64,000 nucleotides of DNA from Martinezella rhizogenes (GCF_007002745.1 NZ_SGNY01000005.1:310001-374000), one strand, 5' to 3'. Shown: positions 15,505-25,464, counted from the stretch's first letter. The notes: a model not told the origin generated them from the letters alone. Program-made: numbers and translations.

Positions 15505-16513
15505 GCTCATCCTCGGACATACGACCGAATTCACGCTGCTTGTGGTCATGGTGCTGCTCTGCACGGGCCTGTCTTTTGCAACCGACCGTTTCCTCACCAT
15601 CTCCAATGCCTTCGATGTGCTGAATGTCTCGGCGGTCAACATCATCTTTGCGGTCGGCCTGCTTGTCGTGCTGATTTCGGGCGGTATCGACATCTCCTTC
15701 GCGGTTGCCGCTTCCGTCGTGCAATACGTGACGGTGCTGGCGCTCAATGCGCTCGGCGGCGGCAACTGGGCGGAAGGTTTCATCATTGCCGGCGCCGTCG
15801 GCCTTGGTCTCGGCTTCGTCAACGCCTTTCTGGTCTGGCGGCTCAATATCATTTCCATTGTCGCGACCATTTCCACCTTCAACATCTTCTTCGGCCTGCT
15901 GATGTTCTTCACCAAGGGCGTGTCGATCTATGATCTGCCGGAATGGCTTTCGACCCGCGTGGTGTTTTATGAGCGCGAGATGCCGGATGGTTCCTGGGTC
16001 GAGCTGACATTGCCGGTCGTGGTCATGATCCTCTGCTGCTTCGCTACCTGGTTCATGATTTCTCGCACCACGGTCGGCCGCAAACTTTATGCTTTCGGTG
16101 ACAATCCGGAAGGCGCACGCCGTTTCGGCATCAATATCGGCGCCATGCATTATATTTCCTTCGGCTGGCTCGGCCTGATGGCGGGCATTGCCGGGCTCAT
16201 GCAGGCGCATTACGCGCAGGAGGTCGTGCCCAACGCGCTTTATGGCCGCGAGCTGGATGTTCTTGCTGCCACCGTGCTTGGCGGCGCGCGGCTTGGCGGC
16301 GGCAAGGGTTCGGTCATCGGCTGCGTGCTCGGTGTGTTGATGGTGTCCATCACCCAGAACGGTCTCAACCTGATGGGCGTCTCTCCCTTTGCATTCAAGA
16401 TGATCGTCGGCGCCATCATTCTCATTGCAATCACGCTTTCCTCCACCCGGTTCGACAAGCTGCTGCCGGCAGCCTTGCGGACCTCCGCTAAAAAGGGGAG
16501 TGCGCAGCGATGA
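15497..16513 (+). CDS. sugar ABC transporter permease 1
   Basis: 338 aa, RbsC-type permease with about ten membrane segments; ATG 15497 lies inside the end of the ATPase gene (ATGCGTAG). Family blocks include LVVLISGGIDISFAV, the region LATVLGGARLGGGKGSV near residue 260 and a C-terminal hydrophobic segment. It overlaps the second permease by 4 bases. Two different permeases in one operon suggest a heterodimeric channel. Confidence 0.92.
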   Translation: MRRLILGHTTEFTLLVVMVLLCTGLSFATDRFLTISNAFDVLNVSAVNIIFAVGLLVVLISGGIDISFAVAASVVQYVTVLALNALGGGNWAEGFIIAGAVGLGLGFVNAFLVWRLNIISIVATISTFNIFFGLLMFFTKGVSIYDLPEWLSTRVVFYEREMPDGSWVELTLPVVVMILCCFATWFMISRTTVGRKLYAFGDNPEGARRFGINIGAMHYISFGWLGLMAGIAGLMQAHYAQEVVPNALYGRELDVLAATVLGGARLGGGKGSVIGCVLGVLMVSITQNGLNLMGVSPFAFKMIVGAIILIAITLSSTRFDKLLPAALRTSAKKGSAQR

Positions 16514-17505
16514 GCAGCTTCGTTCGGAAATTCAACTCGATTTTCGGTGCCGACATGGCCGGGCCGGTGATTGCCTTTGTCGCGGTCATGCTCATCTTCG
16601 GGACGCTGGCGGATAATTTCCTGTCGCTCGCCACATTCGGTTCGGTCGCCTTCCAGCTGCCCGAACTCGGTCTTTTGACACTGGCGATGCTGCTGCCGCT
16701 GCTGACCGGTGGGATCAATCTTTCCGTCACATTCGCCGCCAATCTGTCGGGGCTGGCGGCAGCCTGGGTGCTGCAGGCCCATGGCGGCGTGGACGCACCG
16801 CCGAGCGCCTTCCTGCTCGCCTGCCTTGCCGCCCTTGCCACCGGTGGTGCTGCCGGCGCCATGACCGGCGCGGCGATTGCCTATACCCGCGCGCACCCGA
16901 TCCTCGTCACCCTGTCGATGATGATTTTCCTGCGCGGGCTCGGGGAGTTTCTGACGCGTGGCGGCGATGTTTCCGGTTTTCCGGCCTATATGGCGCCGCT
17001 TGGTCACGGCACGCTGTTCGGGCTGCCCATCCCGCTGCTGATCTTTATCGCCTGCGTCGGGCTGTGGCATGTGCTCCTCACCCGCACGAAGCTCGGTTTC
17101 GGTCTGCTGATGATCGGCTCCAATATCGAGGCGGCGCGTTATTCCGGTCTCAATACCCGCAAGATCCAGGTACTCGTCTACACGCTCTCGGGACTCATGT
17201 GTGCCGTCGCCGGCATCATCATGCTTGCCCGCTTCAACTCGGTGCGTGTGGGACACGGTGAATCCTACCTGCTGATCACGGTACTGGCGGCGTTTCTCGG
17301 CGGCATCAATCCATTCGGCGGCTTCGGCCGTGTGCTGCCCGTCTTCGTCGCGCTGATCGTGCTGCAGCTCCTGTCGTCCGGGCTCAACCTTCTCGGCGCC
17401 AACCAGCATCTGGCAACGGCGCTTTGGGGTGTGCTGATGATTGTCGTCATGGCGGCGCGCGGCCTGTTTTCAGGTTACTTCGCATCTCTCAGAAAGAAGG
17501 TATGA
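16510..17505 (+). CDS. sugar ABC transporter permease 2
   Basis: 331 aa, RbsC-type permease. It starts ATGA over the stop of permease 1. Conserved parts: LPLLTGGINLSVTF, THPILVTLS-like ARAHPILVTLSMM, FLGGINPFGGFG and a final amphipathic end. It pairs with the preceding permease in the same transporter. Confidence 0.92.
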   Translation: MSSFVRKFNSIFGADMAGPVIAFVAVMLIFGTLADNFLSLATFGSVAFQLPELGLLTLAMLLPLLTGGINLSVTFAANLSGLAAAWVLQAHGGVDAPPSAFLLACLAALATGGAAGAMTGAAIAYTRAHPILVTLSMMIFLRGLGEFLTRGGDVSGFPAYMAPLGHGTLFGLPIPLLIFIACVGLWHVLLTRTKLGFGLLMIGSNIEAARYSGLNTRKIQVLVYTLSGLMCAVAGIIMLARFNSVRVGHGESYLLITVLAAFLGGINPFGGFGRVLPVFVALIVLQLLSSGLNLLGANQHLATALWGVLMIVVMAARGLFSGYFASLRKKV

Positions 17506-17506
17506 C

Positions 17507-18355
17507 GTGCAAGGCTTCGGTGTTCACGCAATGATGTGGTCCCTTAACTGGGATCATGAAAGCGCCAGGCGGGCCATTGCCGGTGCTGCGGATTATGGGC
17601 AGGATTTCATCGAGATTCCGCTTGTCGATCTCCCATCCGTCGATACGGCGCATACCCGCGCCCTGCTGGAGAAATACGGTCTGCGGGCCGCTTGCTCGCT
17701 GGTTCTGCCGGAACCTGCCTGGGCCTCCGTCCGCCCGGAAGCAGCCATCGCGCATCTGAAGGCCGCGCTGGACAAGGCCTCCGAAATGGGGGCGGAAGCG
17801 CTGACCGGCGTCACCTATGGCGGCACCAGCGAGCGTACGGGTATCCCGCCGACACAGGCTGAATACGACAATCTGACACGCGCACTATCTCAGGCTGCCG
17901 GCCACGCGAAGACGCTTGGCCTGCAATTCGGTATCGAGGCCGTCAACCGCTACGAAAACCATCTGGTCAACTCAGCCGAGCAGGCCGTGGCGCTGGTTGA
18001 GCGTATTGGCGCCGACAATATCTTTATCCATCTCGATACCTTCCACATGAACATGGAAGAGAAGGGCATCGCCAGTGGCATCATCGCTGCCCGTAACCAT
18101 CTGAAATACATGCATATGTCGGAAAGCGACCGCGGTACGCCGGGCTTCGGCAACGTTGCCTGGGACGCGGTGTTCGCCGCACTCGCGGGCATCGGCTTCA
18201 AGGGCGTGCTGACGCTTGAGAGTTTCGCCGCGATGCCGGAGGAGATGGCGGGTGCGATTTCCACCTGGCGGCCGGTTGCTTCAGGCGCAGACGAGGTCCT
18301 CGACAAGGGGCTGGCCTTCCTGCGCGACAAGGCCAGCCAGTACCGGATTTTCTGA
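17507..18355 (+). CDS. D-tagatose/ketose 3-epimerase family protein (sugar phosphate isomerase fold)
   Basis: 282 aa from GTG 17507, which has AAGAAGG 6 bases upstream; the longer ORF extends into the permease gene without an SD. TIM-barrel xylose-isomerase-like fold. The four metal ligands of the family can be placed by analogy with the second epimerase: Glu144 (GIEAVNRYE), Asp177 (HLDTFHMN), His203 (YMHMSESD) and Glu238 (LTLESF). It is a distant paralogue of the D-psicose 3-epimerase 0.8 kb downstream and probably acts on another ketose or on the other epimer in the same pathway. The exact substrate is unknown. Confidence 0.85.
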   Translation: MQGFGVHAMMWSLNWDHESARRAIAGAADYGQDFIEIPLVDLPSVDTAHTRALLEKYGLRAACSLVLPEPAWASVRPEAAIAHLKAALDKASEMGAEALTGVTYGGTSERTGIPPTQAEYDNLTRALSQAAGHAKTLGLQFGIEAVNRYENHLVNSAEQAVALVERIGADNIFIHLDTFHMNMEEKGIASGIIAARNHLKYMHMSESDRGTPGFGNVAWDAVFAALAGIGFKGVLTLESFAAMPEEMAGAISTWRPVASGADEVLDKGLAFLRDKASQYRIF

Positions 18356-18384
18356 CCGCAACCATTATCGGGGCGAGGAACACC

Positions 18385-19050
18385 TTGAGCACAATTGACG
18401 ATAATGCCCGTGAGATTGCGGGCTTGGCCCTCCAGCGTCTGGAAAGGGCAAAAGGCCGACGCGTGATGATCGCGATTGCCGGTGCCCCGGGATCGGGAAA
18501 ATCGACCATTGCCGAAGGTGTGGTGGATGTGTTGAACGCAGGCGGAGGCGAGCCCGCCGCGCTTTTTCCGATGGATGGTTATCACTATGACGATGCCGTG
18601 CTCGAAGAGATGAACCGCCGACCGTTCAAGGGCGCCATCGATACTTTCGATGCCCACGGGTTGCGACACATGCTCGAGCGCCTCAAGGCCAATGAGGATG
18701 ATGTCATCGCCGTTCCGGTCTTTGACCGGGCGATTGAAATTGCCCGCGCAGGCGGCCGGCTGATCCCGCAATCCGTCGATATCATCGTCTGTGAAGGCAA
18801 TTATCTCCTCGCCGGCCAGTCGCCGTGGAACCGCCTCAAACAGATATTCGATCTGACGGTTTTCGTCGATGTCGGCGAGGACGATCTGCGTGCGCGGCTC
18901 AGAAACCGCTGGCTGGGCTTCGGCCTTGCCGAGGACGAGATCAACCGGAAGGTCGAGGAGAACGATCTTCCGAACGGCCGTTTCATCATCTCGACGAGCA
19001 CCGAACCCGATCTTCGCATCGGCAATCCTGGAAGCGGGGCCGCTTCCTGA
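18385..19050 (+). CDS. P-loop kinase, FrcK/YggC-like (uridine-kinase fold)
   Basis: 221 aa from TTG 18385 with GAGGA upstream. Walker A GAPGSGKS at residues 33-40, FPMDGYHYDD around residue 62, and RNRWLGFGL plus EENDLPNGRFI near the C terminus are the marks of the PanK/uridine-kinase-like family that includes FrcK of rhizobial fructose operons. Its place between two ketose epimerases suggests phosphorylation of the imported or epimerised sugar. That role is inferred from the operon only. Confidence 0.78.
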   Translation: MSTIDDNAREIAGLALQRLERAKGRRVMIAIAGAPGSGKSTIAEGVVDVLNAGGGEPAALFPMDGYHYDDAVLEEMNRRPFKGAIDTFDAHGLRHMLERLKANEDDVIAVPVFDRAIEIARAGGRLIPQSVDIIVCEGNYLLAGQSPWNRLKQIFDLTVFVDVGEDDLRARLRNRWLGFGLAEDEINRKVEENDLPNGRFIISTSTEPDLRIGNPGSGAAS

Positions 19051-19114
19051 GACGCCCCGAACGACCGCGTGCGCCACATCCCAACCAAGTGAAACAGAAG
19101 CGAAAGAAATCCCC

Positions 19115-19984
19115 ATGAAACACGGCATCTATTATTCCTACTGGGAACATGAGTGGAGCGCCAAGTTCGGCCCCTATATCGAAAAGGTCGCCAAACTCGG
19201 TTTCGATATCATCGAAGTCGCCGCCCACCATATCAACGAATACAGCGACGCCGAACTCGCCGCGATCAAGCAGAGCGCGAAGGATAACGGCATCATCCTC
19301 ACTGCCGGCATCGGCCCGTCGAAATCAAAGAACCTGTCGTCGGAAGATGCGGCCGTGCGCGCAGCGGGCAAGGCGTTTTTTGAACGGACGCTCACCAATG
19401 TCGCCAAGCTCGACATCCGCACCATCGGCGGCGCATTGCATTCCTACTGGCCGATCGATTATTCGCAGCCGGTCGACAAGCCGGGTGATTACGCGCGTGG
19501 TGTCGAGGGCATTCACGGCATTGCCGATTTCGCCAATGATCTCGGCATCAACCTGTGCATCGAAGTCCTCAACCGTTTTGAAAACCACGTGCTCAACACG
19601 GCGGCCGAAGGCGTTGCCTTCGTCAAGGATGTCGGGAAGAACAATGTGAAGGTCATGCTCGATACCTTCCACATGAACATCGAGGAAGACAGTTTCGGCG
19701 AAGCCATCCGCACGGCCGGCCCGCTGCTGGGTCACTTCCACACTGGTGAGAGCAATCGCCGTGTTCCCGGCAAAGGCAGGATGCCCTGGCAGGAAATCGG
19801 CCTTGCTCTTCGCGATATCAACTACACCGGTGCCGTCGTCATGGAGCCCTTCGTCAAGACCGGCGGCACCATCGGTTCTGATATCAAGGTGTGGCGTGAT
19901 CTGAGCAACGGCGCTGATGTCGCCAGAATGGACGAGGATGCCCGCAACTCCCTGGCATTTTCCCGTTTCGTCCTCGGCGGCTGA
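19115..19984 (+). CDS. dpe: D-psicose (D-allulose) 3-epimerase
   Basis: 289 aa, the same length as the characterised Agrobacterium tumefaciens enzyme, which I recognise from its start MKHGIYYSYWEHEW onward. It interconverts D-psicose and D-fructose at C3 in the cytoplasm using Mn2+. All four metal ligands known for that enzyme are present at the expected positions: Glu150, Asp183, His209 and Glu244. ATG 19115 gives the known length; a 371-aa extension reaches into the kinase gene in another frame and is rejected. It is the last gene of the operon and delivers fructose to central metabolism. Confidence 0.96.
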   Translation: MKHGIYYSYWEHEWSAKFGPYIEKVAKLGFDIIEVAAHHINEYSDAELAAIKQSAKDNGIILTAGIGPSKSKNLSSEDAAVRAAGKAFFERTLTNVAKLDIRTIGGALHSYWPIDYSQPVDKPGDYARGVEGIHGIADFANDLGINLCIEVLNRFENHVLNTAAEGVAFVKDVGKNNVKVMLDTFHMNIEEDSFGEAIRTAGPLLGHFHTGESNRRVPGKGRMPWQEIGLALRDINYTGAVVMEPFVKTGGTIGSDIKVWRDLSNGADVARMDEDARNSLAFSRFVLGG

Positions 19985-20168
19985 TGTCCGGTACGTGGCG
20001 CTGACCATGCGGCCGCCATATGGCGACCGCATGGTCTCGCAGGGATAACGCATGAGCGCCGGCGGCTGGGAGAGATCGCAATCCGCGAGTTGAAGAAAAC
20101 ACCTCTTATGCGCTAAAGCTCCGGGATATCCCGGCATCGGAAACGATCCGCCCAAGGCCATTATTCGC

Positions 20169-21164
20169 ATGATCCCTGTCGCACTCCCGTCCGTCGAAGC
20201 GGTGCTTCTTGTCGCCTTCCTTCTTGCCACGACCTTTGTCTGGGCCGTCTGGACGCTGGGGCTGCTCATTCGATATGCGAGCGGCCGCTGGAAGCGCCCG
20301 GTGATCCTGCCCTACGGGCTGGTGACCGCCATCGCGGTTTTCACCCTGTGGCAGGTCGCTGGTTTTTGGCTCGAGATGCGGGCCTATGACAGGGAGAGGA
20401 CGGCAAACTACCTGCCGGAACTGCTTGAACCAACCCGGCTTGGCCAGATCGATATGCCCAAAGGCACGAAACTCGAACTGGCCATTGCCAATAACAGGGA
20501 TGCCTTCAGCCGCGCGGTGTTTCCGCATCCCGTGCGGGTTGCAGATATCGATGCCGTCGAAATCGCCCGCTATATCGCGATAAAAACCAACGACAACTAC
20601 GAAACCATTGGCTTCACCCCCGACAACATGCGGATAACCGGCAATGGCGTAACCACCCAGAGCGGCTGGCGTTGCGACGCGACCCAGCCGGTGGAGTTTG
20701 ATCTGCGGCCCGATGGCGGCATATCCGCCTTCAGCAGATGCATTCTTGCCGGTGGCAATGTCGTTGATGGCATCACCCTGCCGATGGGCACCTCCTTGTA
20801 CGCCTCTACCGGCAATGTCTATATCGACGGCTTCGTTGATTCCGACAGATGGGTTCTCGGCACGCCGCAGGGTCAGGCCATCCACGTCGATAATTTCGAT
20901 CTCTCCGATGCGACGATTGCCCTTGATGACGAACGAAAACTCTACGAAATCAAAAGCGCGGTCCTTTCAAAGGAGGCGATGCTCGGCACGCGCCGCCATG
21001 CGGCCGGAACCCATGTTCGCTATAATGCCCGGCACCTTCGGAAAGATTACCCAGCCGCATGGCTGCTCACCCCACCTCTGCCCGATGTTGATCCTCAGCC
21101 GGCATCGCCCGCAAGCCTCGTGCAGAACAGGCAAGGAGACGTTCTGGCCACCCCGGCGGATTGA
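20169..21164 (+). CDS. membrane-anchored protein of unknown function
   Basis: 331 aa. Two membrane segments lie at residues ~8-36 and ~45-66; the rest is a soluble domain with an ALASTGNVYIDGFVDSDRWVL-like beta-rich centre and a Pro-rich C terminus. Two Cys (near 180 and 203) could form a disulfide if the domain is periplasmic. I recognise no family. AAGG ahead of ATG 20169 is a modest ribosome site. It stands alone, ~180 bases after the epimerase gene. Confidence 0.7.
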   Translation: MIPVALPSVEAVLLVAFLLATTFVWAVWTLGLLIRYASGRWKRPVILPYGLVTAIAVFTLWQVAGFWLEMRAYDRERTANYLPELLEPTRLGQIDMPKGTKLELAIANNRDAFSRAVFPHPVRVADIDAVEIARYIAIKTNDNYETIGFTPDNMRITGNGVTTQSGWRCDATQPVEFDLRPDGGISAFSRCILAGGNVVDGITLPMGTSLYASTGNVYIDGFVDSDRWVLGTPQGQAIHVDNFDLSDATIALDDERKLYEIKSAVLSKEAMLGTRRHAAGTHVRYNARHLRKDYPAAWLLTPPLPDVDPQPASPASLVQNRQGDVLATPAD

Positions 21165-21259
21165 ACAGGACCGGGCAGGGATGCGGCGAAATGGCCCGCC
21201 CGCGAGCACGCGCTGAACGCTGGGATGAAGGAAAATCCAGTCCTGTTAAAAGGCCGTGG

Positions 21260-21658
21260 TCATGCCTTCTTGCGATTGGCCGTTGCCGCTTCGATACCCG
21301 ACGCCAAATGGCTATCGAACCAGGTGATCATTTTCCGAAGCTTTTCTTCGGCGGGCGTGACGTCACCTGCGTTTACGAGTTCAGCCGCAGCTTGAGACAT
21401 GGCAAGCAGAATGCGCGCGGTTTCTGGCACATAGGGCAGATCGACCCCCGCATCGTGGCGTTCGCGTATAATCTGATAACGTAGCTTCTCAGGGTAAGTC
21501 CATGCACTCACAAGCAAATCCTGGACGCTGACCTCTTGGCCTGCGATATCGATCACCGCGTCGCGGTCAGCCTCGACATATCCTGACGCCTCTATGCGCT
21601 CGCAGGCATTGATTGCGGCATTCATCAGGTCCCTGACCACGTTCCAATCTGTTTTCAT
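21260..21658 (-). CDS. conserved hypothetical protein, helical
   Basis: 132 aa from ATG 21658 preceded by AAGGAGG. No signal peptide or membrane segment. The sequence is acidic and mostly helical, with the block MNAAINACERIEASGY near the start and YPVPETARILLAMSQAAAELV-like text in the middle. I do not recognise it. It stands alone on the minus strand. Confidence 0.65.
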   Translation of the reverse strand: MKTDWNVVRDLMNAAINACERIEASGYVEADRDAVIDIAGQEVSVQDLLVSAWTYPEKLRYQIIRERHDAGVDLPYVPETARILLAMSQAAAELVNAGDVTPAEEKLRKMITWFDSHLASGIEAATANRKKA

Positions 21659-21872
21659 CGCATCCTCCTTACCAACTGCGCAGGCCGGTCGACGGTATGT
21701 CGATGGTCCGTCGCATGCAATGTCCACGGAAAGTGACCGGCGAAATCGCTTTTCCCACGTGTATCGCGAACGATCTCAAACGCCGCGAACAGCTGTCAAA
21801 AATACTGCGATGTCGCAGGTGTCTGCCGGTGATGGATCGCGGGCGGGCGCGATCCATCATTGCGATCCTGTT

Positions 21873-22190
21873 TCACCGCTCCCGGTAAAAGATCATGCCG
21901 CCATGGTGGAGGACATCATCTATGAACGTTCCATCTGCGGTAAAGCCGGTATCGTCCCGGTAATCGATGTGATTGCCGGTCACGACGTAACGGCCCTGAT
22001 AGGCGCTTTTGCGGTTGCCGCGGGCTTCATCATAACGCCCGTTGGCCAAAAGCTCCTGGCGGACATGGCCGTCACCTGTCACCCACATGCCGATATAGGG
22101 GTGAGTTTGCGGGGGCGTGGAGCCGGCGCTGGTTTCGCTCCCCGTCAGCATGGCGATGGCAGCGGCAACGGGTATTGTCATGTTTTTCAT
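21873..22190 (-). CDS. secreted Atu4866-family protein
   Basis: 105 aa with a signal peptide (residues ~1-22) and then the block HPYIGMWVTGDGHVRQELL, RYDEARGNRKSAYQGRY and DDTGFTADG, ending HHGGMIFYRER. I recognise this pattern as the small beta-rich domain family named after Agrobacterium Atu4866; function unknown. It lies 12 bases downstream of the SDR gene on the same strand, so the two are probably cotranscribed and controlled by the divergent LysR regulator. Confidence 0.75.
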   Translation of the reverse strand: MKNMTIPVAAAIAMLTGSETSAGSTPPQTHPYIGMWVTGDGHVRQELLANGRYDEARGNRKSAYQGRYVVTGNHIDYRDDTGFTADGTFIDDVLHHGGMIFYRER

Positions 22191-22202
22191 CTGTTTTCCT
22201 CC

Positions 22203-22928
22203 TCAGGCGGCGGCCGTTGGGCGAACAACGATCTCGTTCAGATCGACGTCATCAGGCTGTTCGATGGCGAAACGCACCGCGCGACCGATGGCATCGGGCT
22301 TCAGCGCAATGGCGCGGTAGGTTTTCATGGCCTCGGCTGCTGCCGGATCGGTGATCGTTTCCGCCAGTTCGCTTTCCACCACACCGGGATGAATGCAGGT
22401 GACGCGCAGATCCTGCCGTTCCTGCCGCAACCCGTCCGAAATCGCCCGGACGGCAAATTTCGTGGCGCAGTAGACGGCCGCGGTTGGCACCACCGACAGT
22501 GCCCCGATGGACGCGATATTGATGATGTGGCCGGAACCGCGCGACGTCATTTCCGGCAGCACGGCCGCGATGCCGTGCAATACGCCCTTGATGTTGACGT
22601 CCACCATGCGGTCCCATTCGTCGACCTTCATCGAGGCCATCAGGGAAAGCGGCATGACGCCGGCATTGTTGATCATGACATCGACCCGGCCGAAGGTTTC
22701 GCGGGCCTTCTCCGCGAAGTCGGCCACGTCGGCACGGTTGGTGACATCCAGTCGGCTGACCGCCACCTGCCCGTTGCCCGCTTCCCGGATCTCCTTTGCG
22801 AGTTCTTCCAGCCGCTCCGTGCGGCGGGCGCCGAGCATGAGTTTTGCACCAGCCTTGCCGAGTTCACGCGCGATACCCGCGCCAATGCCGCTGGAGGCTC
22901 CCGTGATGAGAACAACCTTGTCCATCAT
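22203..22928 (-). CDS. short-chain dehydrogenase/reductase (SDR)
   Basis: 241 aa; ATG 22928 has AAGGAAG 7 bases upstream (a second ATG follows directly). Classical SDR: NAD(P)-binding TGASSGIG at residues ~9-16, NNAGV in the middle, and the catalytic Ser (NIASIGALS) and YCATK motif. Soluble oxidoreductase; substrate unknown. It is divergent from a LysR regulator 113 bases away and is followed by the Atu4866-like gene, an arrangement typical of a LysR-controlled pair. Confidence 0.9.
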   Translation of the reverse strand: MMDKVVLITGASSGIGAGIARELGKAGAKLMLGARRTERLEELAKEIREAGNGQVAVSRLDVTNRADVADFAEKARETFGRVDVMINNAGVMPLSLMASMKVDEWDRMVDVNIKGVLHGIAAVLPEMTSRGSGHIINIASIGALSVVPTAAVYCATKFAVRAISDGLRQERQDLRVTCIHPGVVESELAETITDPAAAEAMKTYRAIALKPDAIGRAVRFAIEQPDDVDLNEIVVRPTAAA

Positions 22929-23041
22929 TCTGTCTTCCTTTTTGAAACCACCGCTCGATTGCGGTTGCATGCAAGATAGACAGGCAGCATTGTTGAGATA
23001 AGATGCCTATTAATTTCCATAGTGGTAAGGAGAACTAAACA

Positions 23042-23950
23042 GTGACGCCCGATCTGAACGCTCTATCGGTCTTTGCGCTGGTGGCGGAACTGAAGAATTT
23101 TAGCGCTGCGGCCGACCGTATGGGTGTGTCACGTTCCGCCGTCAGCCAGACAATTCGGCGGCTGGAGGAAATGCTCGGCCTGGCGCTGGTGCTGCGCACC
23201 ACCCGCAGCGTCAGTCTCACCGAGGCGGGTGAGGGGCTTTATGCCAATATCGCGCCGGCCATAGCCGAAATGTCGGCGGCGGTGGAACAGGCGGGCGAAT
23301 TGCGCGAAAGTCCGAACGGGCTGTTGCGGCTTGCCGTTTCTTCCATTGCCGAAAACTTCCTGTCCGGCCCGCTTCTTGCAGGCTTCACCGCCGCCTATCC
23401 CGACGTTCACCTCGATGTCGTGGTGACCGATGAGGAGTTCGATATTGTTGCCGAAGGCTATGACGCCGCCGTGCGGTTGGGCGAAGTGATCGATGAGGAC
23501 ATGATCATCGTGCCGATATCCGGGGATGTGCGGCAGCTGGCAGTCTGTTCGCCTGATTATCTCAAAGGCAGCAGCAAGCCCGCTCACCCGAAGGAACTGG
23601 CGCATCACCGGTGCATTGGCTGGCGGCCGGCCCCGCGCAGCGCACCCTATCGCTGGGAGTTTGCGGAGGCCGGGCGGGAATTCAGCGTCGCGGTAGCGCC
23701 GGAGATCACCACCAACGACATGGCACTGATGATCCGGATGGCGGTGGCGGGAGCGGGGATCACCTTCGGTATCGAAGATACATTCCGCAGCTGGATCGAT
23801 CGCGGCGAACTGGTGCCGCTGCTTGAAGATTACTCGCCTTATTTTCCCGGCTTCTACCTCTATTATCCGAACAGGCGTAATCTGGCGCCCAAACTCCGGG
23901 CGCTGATCGATCACGTCAAGACATCAAGGCAACGCACGCGGTCGCTTTAA
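23042..23950 (+). CDS. LysR-family transcriptional regulator
   Basis: 302 aa starting at GTG 23042 with AAGGAGA upstream. Residues ~3-62 are the winged helix-turn-helix (FSAAADRMGVSRSAVSQTIRRLEEMLG), then a LysR substrate-binding domain. It belongs to the subgroup that often sits opposite an SDR or oxidoreductase and controls it. The 113-base intergenic region to the SDR is AT-rich (ATTAATTT) and would hold its binding site. Confidence 0.88.
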   Translation: MTPDLNALSVFALVAELKNFSAAADRMGVSRSAVSQTIRRLEEMLGLALVLRTTRSVSLTEAGEGLYANIAPAIAEMSAAVEQAGELRESPNGLLRLAVSSIAENFLSGPLLAGFTAAYPDVHLDVVVTDEEFDIVAEGYDAAVRLGEVIDEDMIIVPISGDVRQLAVCSPDYLKGSSKPAHPKELAHHRCIGWRPAPRSAPYRWEFAEAGREFSVAVAPEITTNDMALMIRMAVAGAGITFGIEDTFRSWIDRGELVPLLEDYSPYFPGFYLYYPNRRNLAPKLRALIDHVKTSRQRTRSL

Positions 23951-23983
23951 ACGGTTATGGCCTGCCTTGGCGTGGATGCTGCT

Positions 23984-24763
23984 TTATCGCAAAACCGATG
24001 ACAGAAATTCGCGGGTCCGCTCTTCTTTCGGCCCGCCGAAAATTTCCTCCGGTGCTCCCTGCTCGCAGATGCGGCCCTTGTCGAAAAAGCAGACCCGGTC
24101 TGACACTTCGCGGGCAAAGCGCATCTCATGGGTAACAAGCAGCATCGTCAGATCGTGTTCATGAGCCAGATCACGAATGACGGAAAGCACTTCGCCCACC
24201 AGCTGCGGGTCAAGCGCCGAGGTCGGCTCATCAAAAAGCAGGACACGCGGACGCATGGCAAGCGAGCGGGCAATGGCGACGCGCTGCTGCTGACCGCCGG
24301 AAAGCTGCACCGGATAATGATCCTTCTTGTCGGCCAGCCCGACCATCTTCAGCAATTCGATTGCCCGCGTTTCCGCTTCTGCGCGGGCGATGCCCAGCAC
24401 CCGCACCGGCGCTTCCACGATGTTGCGAAGCACCGTCATATGCGGAAAGAGGTTGAAGCTCTGGAAGACCATGCCGACGTGATTGCGGATCTGGCGAAGG
24501 TGCTTCTCCGAAGCCTGAAAGGGGCCTTTGCCGCCCTGTTCATGATAGGAGATGTCGGCAAGGGTGAGTTTGCCCTCCTGGAACGGTTCCAGTGTCATGA
24601 GAATGCGCAGAACCGTCGATTTGCCGGAGCCGGAAGGGCCGATAAGCGTTACTTTCTCGCCCTTTGTCACGCTGAAATTGAACTGGTCGAGAACCGTCAG
24701 AATGCCGAAACGCTTCGTGACGTCGGAAAATTCGATCAGCGGCTGATTGGTGGTGTTGGTCAT
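23984..24763 (-). CDS. ehuA: ectoine/hydroxyectoine ABC transporter ATP-binding protein EhuA
   Basis: 259 aa, polar-amino-acid-type ATPase. Walker [10 protein letters not shown], signature [15 protein letters not shown], Walker [14 protein letters not shown] and H-loop LVTHEM are intact. It is the last gene of the run ehuB-ehuC-ehuD-ehuA and overlaps the ehuD stop by 4 bases. The ectoine assignment comes from its place downstream of the eut degradation genes. Confidence 0.88.
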   Translation of the reverse strand: MTNTTNQPLIEFSDVTKRFGILTVLDQFNFSVTKGEKVTLIGPSGSGKSTVLRILMTLEPFQEGKLTLADISYHEQGGKGPFQASEKHLRQIRNHVGMVFQSFNLFPHMTVLRNIVEAPVRVLGIARAEAETRAIELLKMVGLADKKDHYPVQLSGGQQQRVAIARSLAMRPRVLLFDEPTSALDPQLVGEVLSVIRDLAHEHDLTMLLVTHEMRFAREVSDRVCFFDKGRICEQGAPEEIFGGPKEERTREFLSSVLR

Positions 24764-25452
24764 CGCAAGGGTATTCCTGCTTTTGGAAGCGCCCTTTGCA
24801 GGCGGCTGAGGCCTGCCGAGCAGATTATTGTCAGAAGGAGGAAGATCAGGCCGACTAGCGTCAGCGGGACCAGATATTCGAAGGTGCGCTCGCCGATCAT
24901 GTTGGCAAGCCCCATCATCTCCAGAACCGTGACGACGGAAAGCACCGGCGTTTCCTTGATCATGGCGACGAGGTAGTTGCCCATGGCCGGAACGATGCGC
25001 GGAATGGCCTGAGGAATGATGATATCCCGATAGGTCTGCATGCGTGTGAGATTAAGTGCGGTGGCCGCTTCCCACTGGCCGTGATGCACGGCCTCGATGC
25101 CGCCGCGATAGACCTCGGACGTGTAGGCCGCATATTGCAGGCCGAGCGCCAGCGCGCCGGTCAGGAAGGCGGGCAGCACGATGCCGAAATCCGGAAGCAC
25201 GTAATAAAGGAAGAACAGCTGCACCAGAAGCGGCGTATCGCGAAGGAACTCGACAACCAGCGCAGTTGGCCAGGAGATCAGCTTGACCCGGCTGCGGCGC
25301 AGCAGCGCAAAAACGAGCCCCAGAACCAGCGCGATGGCGAAGCCGGCGGCTGCCGCCTTCAACGTTACCGTCAGGCCGATCAGGATGATCGGCAGGATCG
25401 AGGTTGTGTAGGTGAGCCAGGTGGTGGTGTCCCATTCGTAGCCATACATCAT
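24760..25452 (-). CDS. ehuD: ectoine/hydroxyectoine ABC transporter permease EhuD
   Basis: 230 aa, HisM/GlnP-type permease with about five membrane segments and the EAA-like loop around [28 protein letters not shown]. Starts at the first of two ATG codons (25452) with AAGGATAT upstream. Lies 12 bases after ehuC and overlaps ehuA. Confidence 0.87.
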   Translation of the reverse strand: MMYGYEWDTTTWLTYTTSILPIILIGLTVTLKAAAAGFAIALVLGLVFALLRRSRVKLISWPTALVVEFLRDTPLLVQLFFLYYVLPDFGIVLPAFLTGALALGLQYAAYTSEVYRGGIEAVHHGQWEAATALNLTRMQTYRDIIIPQAIPRIVPAMGNYLVAMIKETPVLSVVTVLEMMGLANMIGERTFEYLVPLTLVGLIFLLLTIICSAGLSRLQRALPKAGIPLR

Positions 25453-25464
25453 GAGAAGATATCC

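Noticed and set aside
18869..19114. N-terminal extension of the D-psicose 3-epimerase into the kinase gene
   Set aside because: The known enzyme is 289 aa and starts at MKHGIYY; the extension is Ser/Arg-rich shadow sequence.
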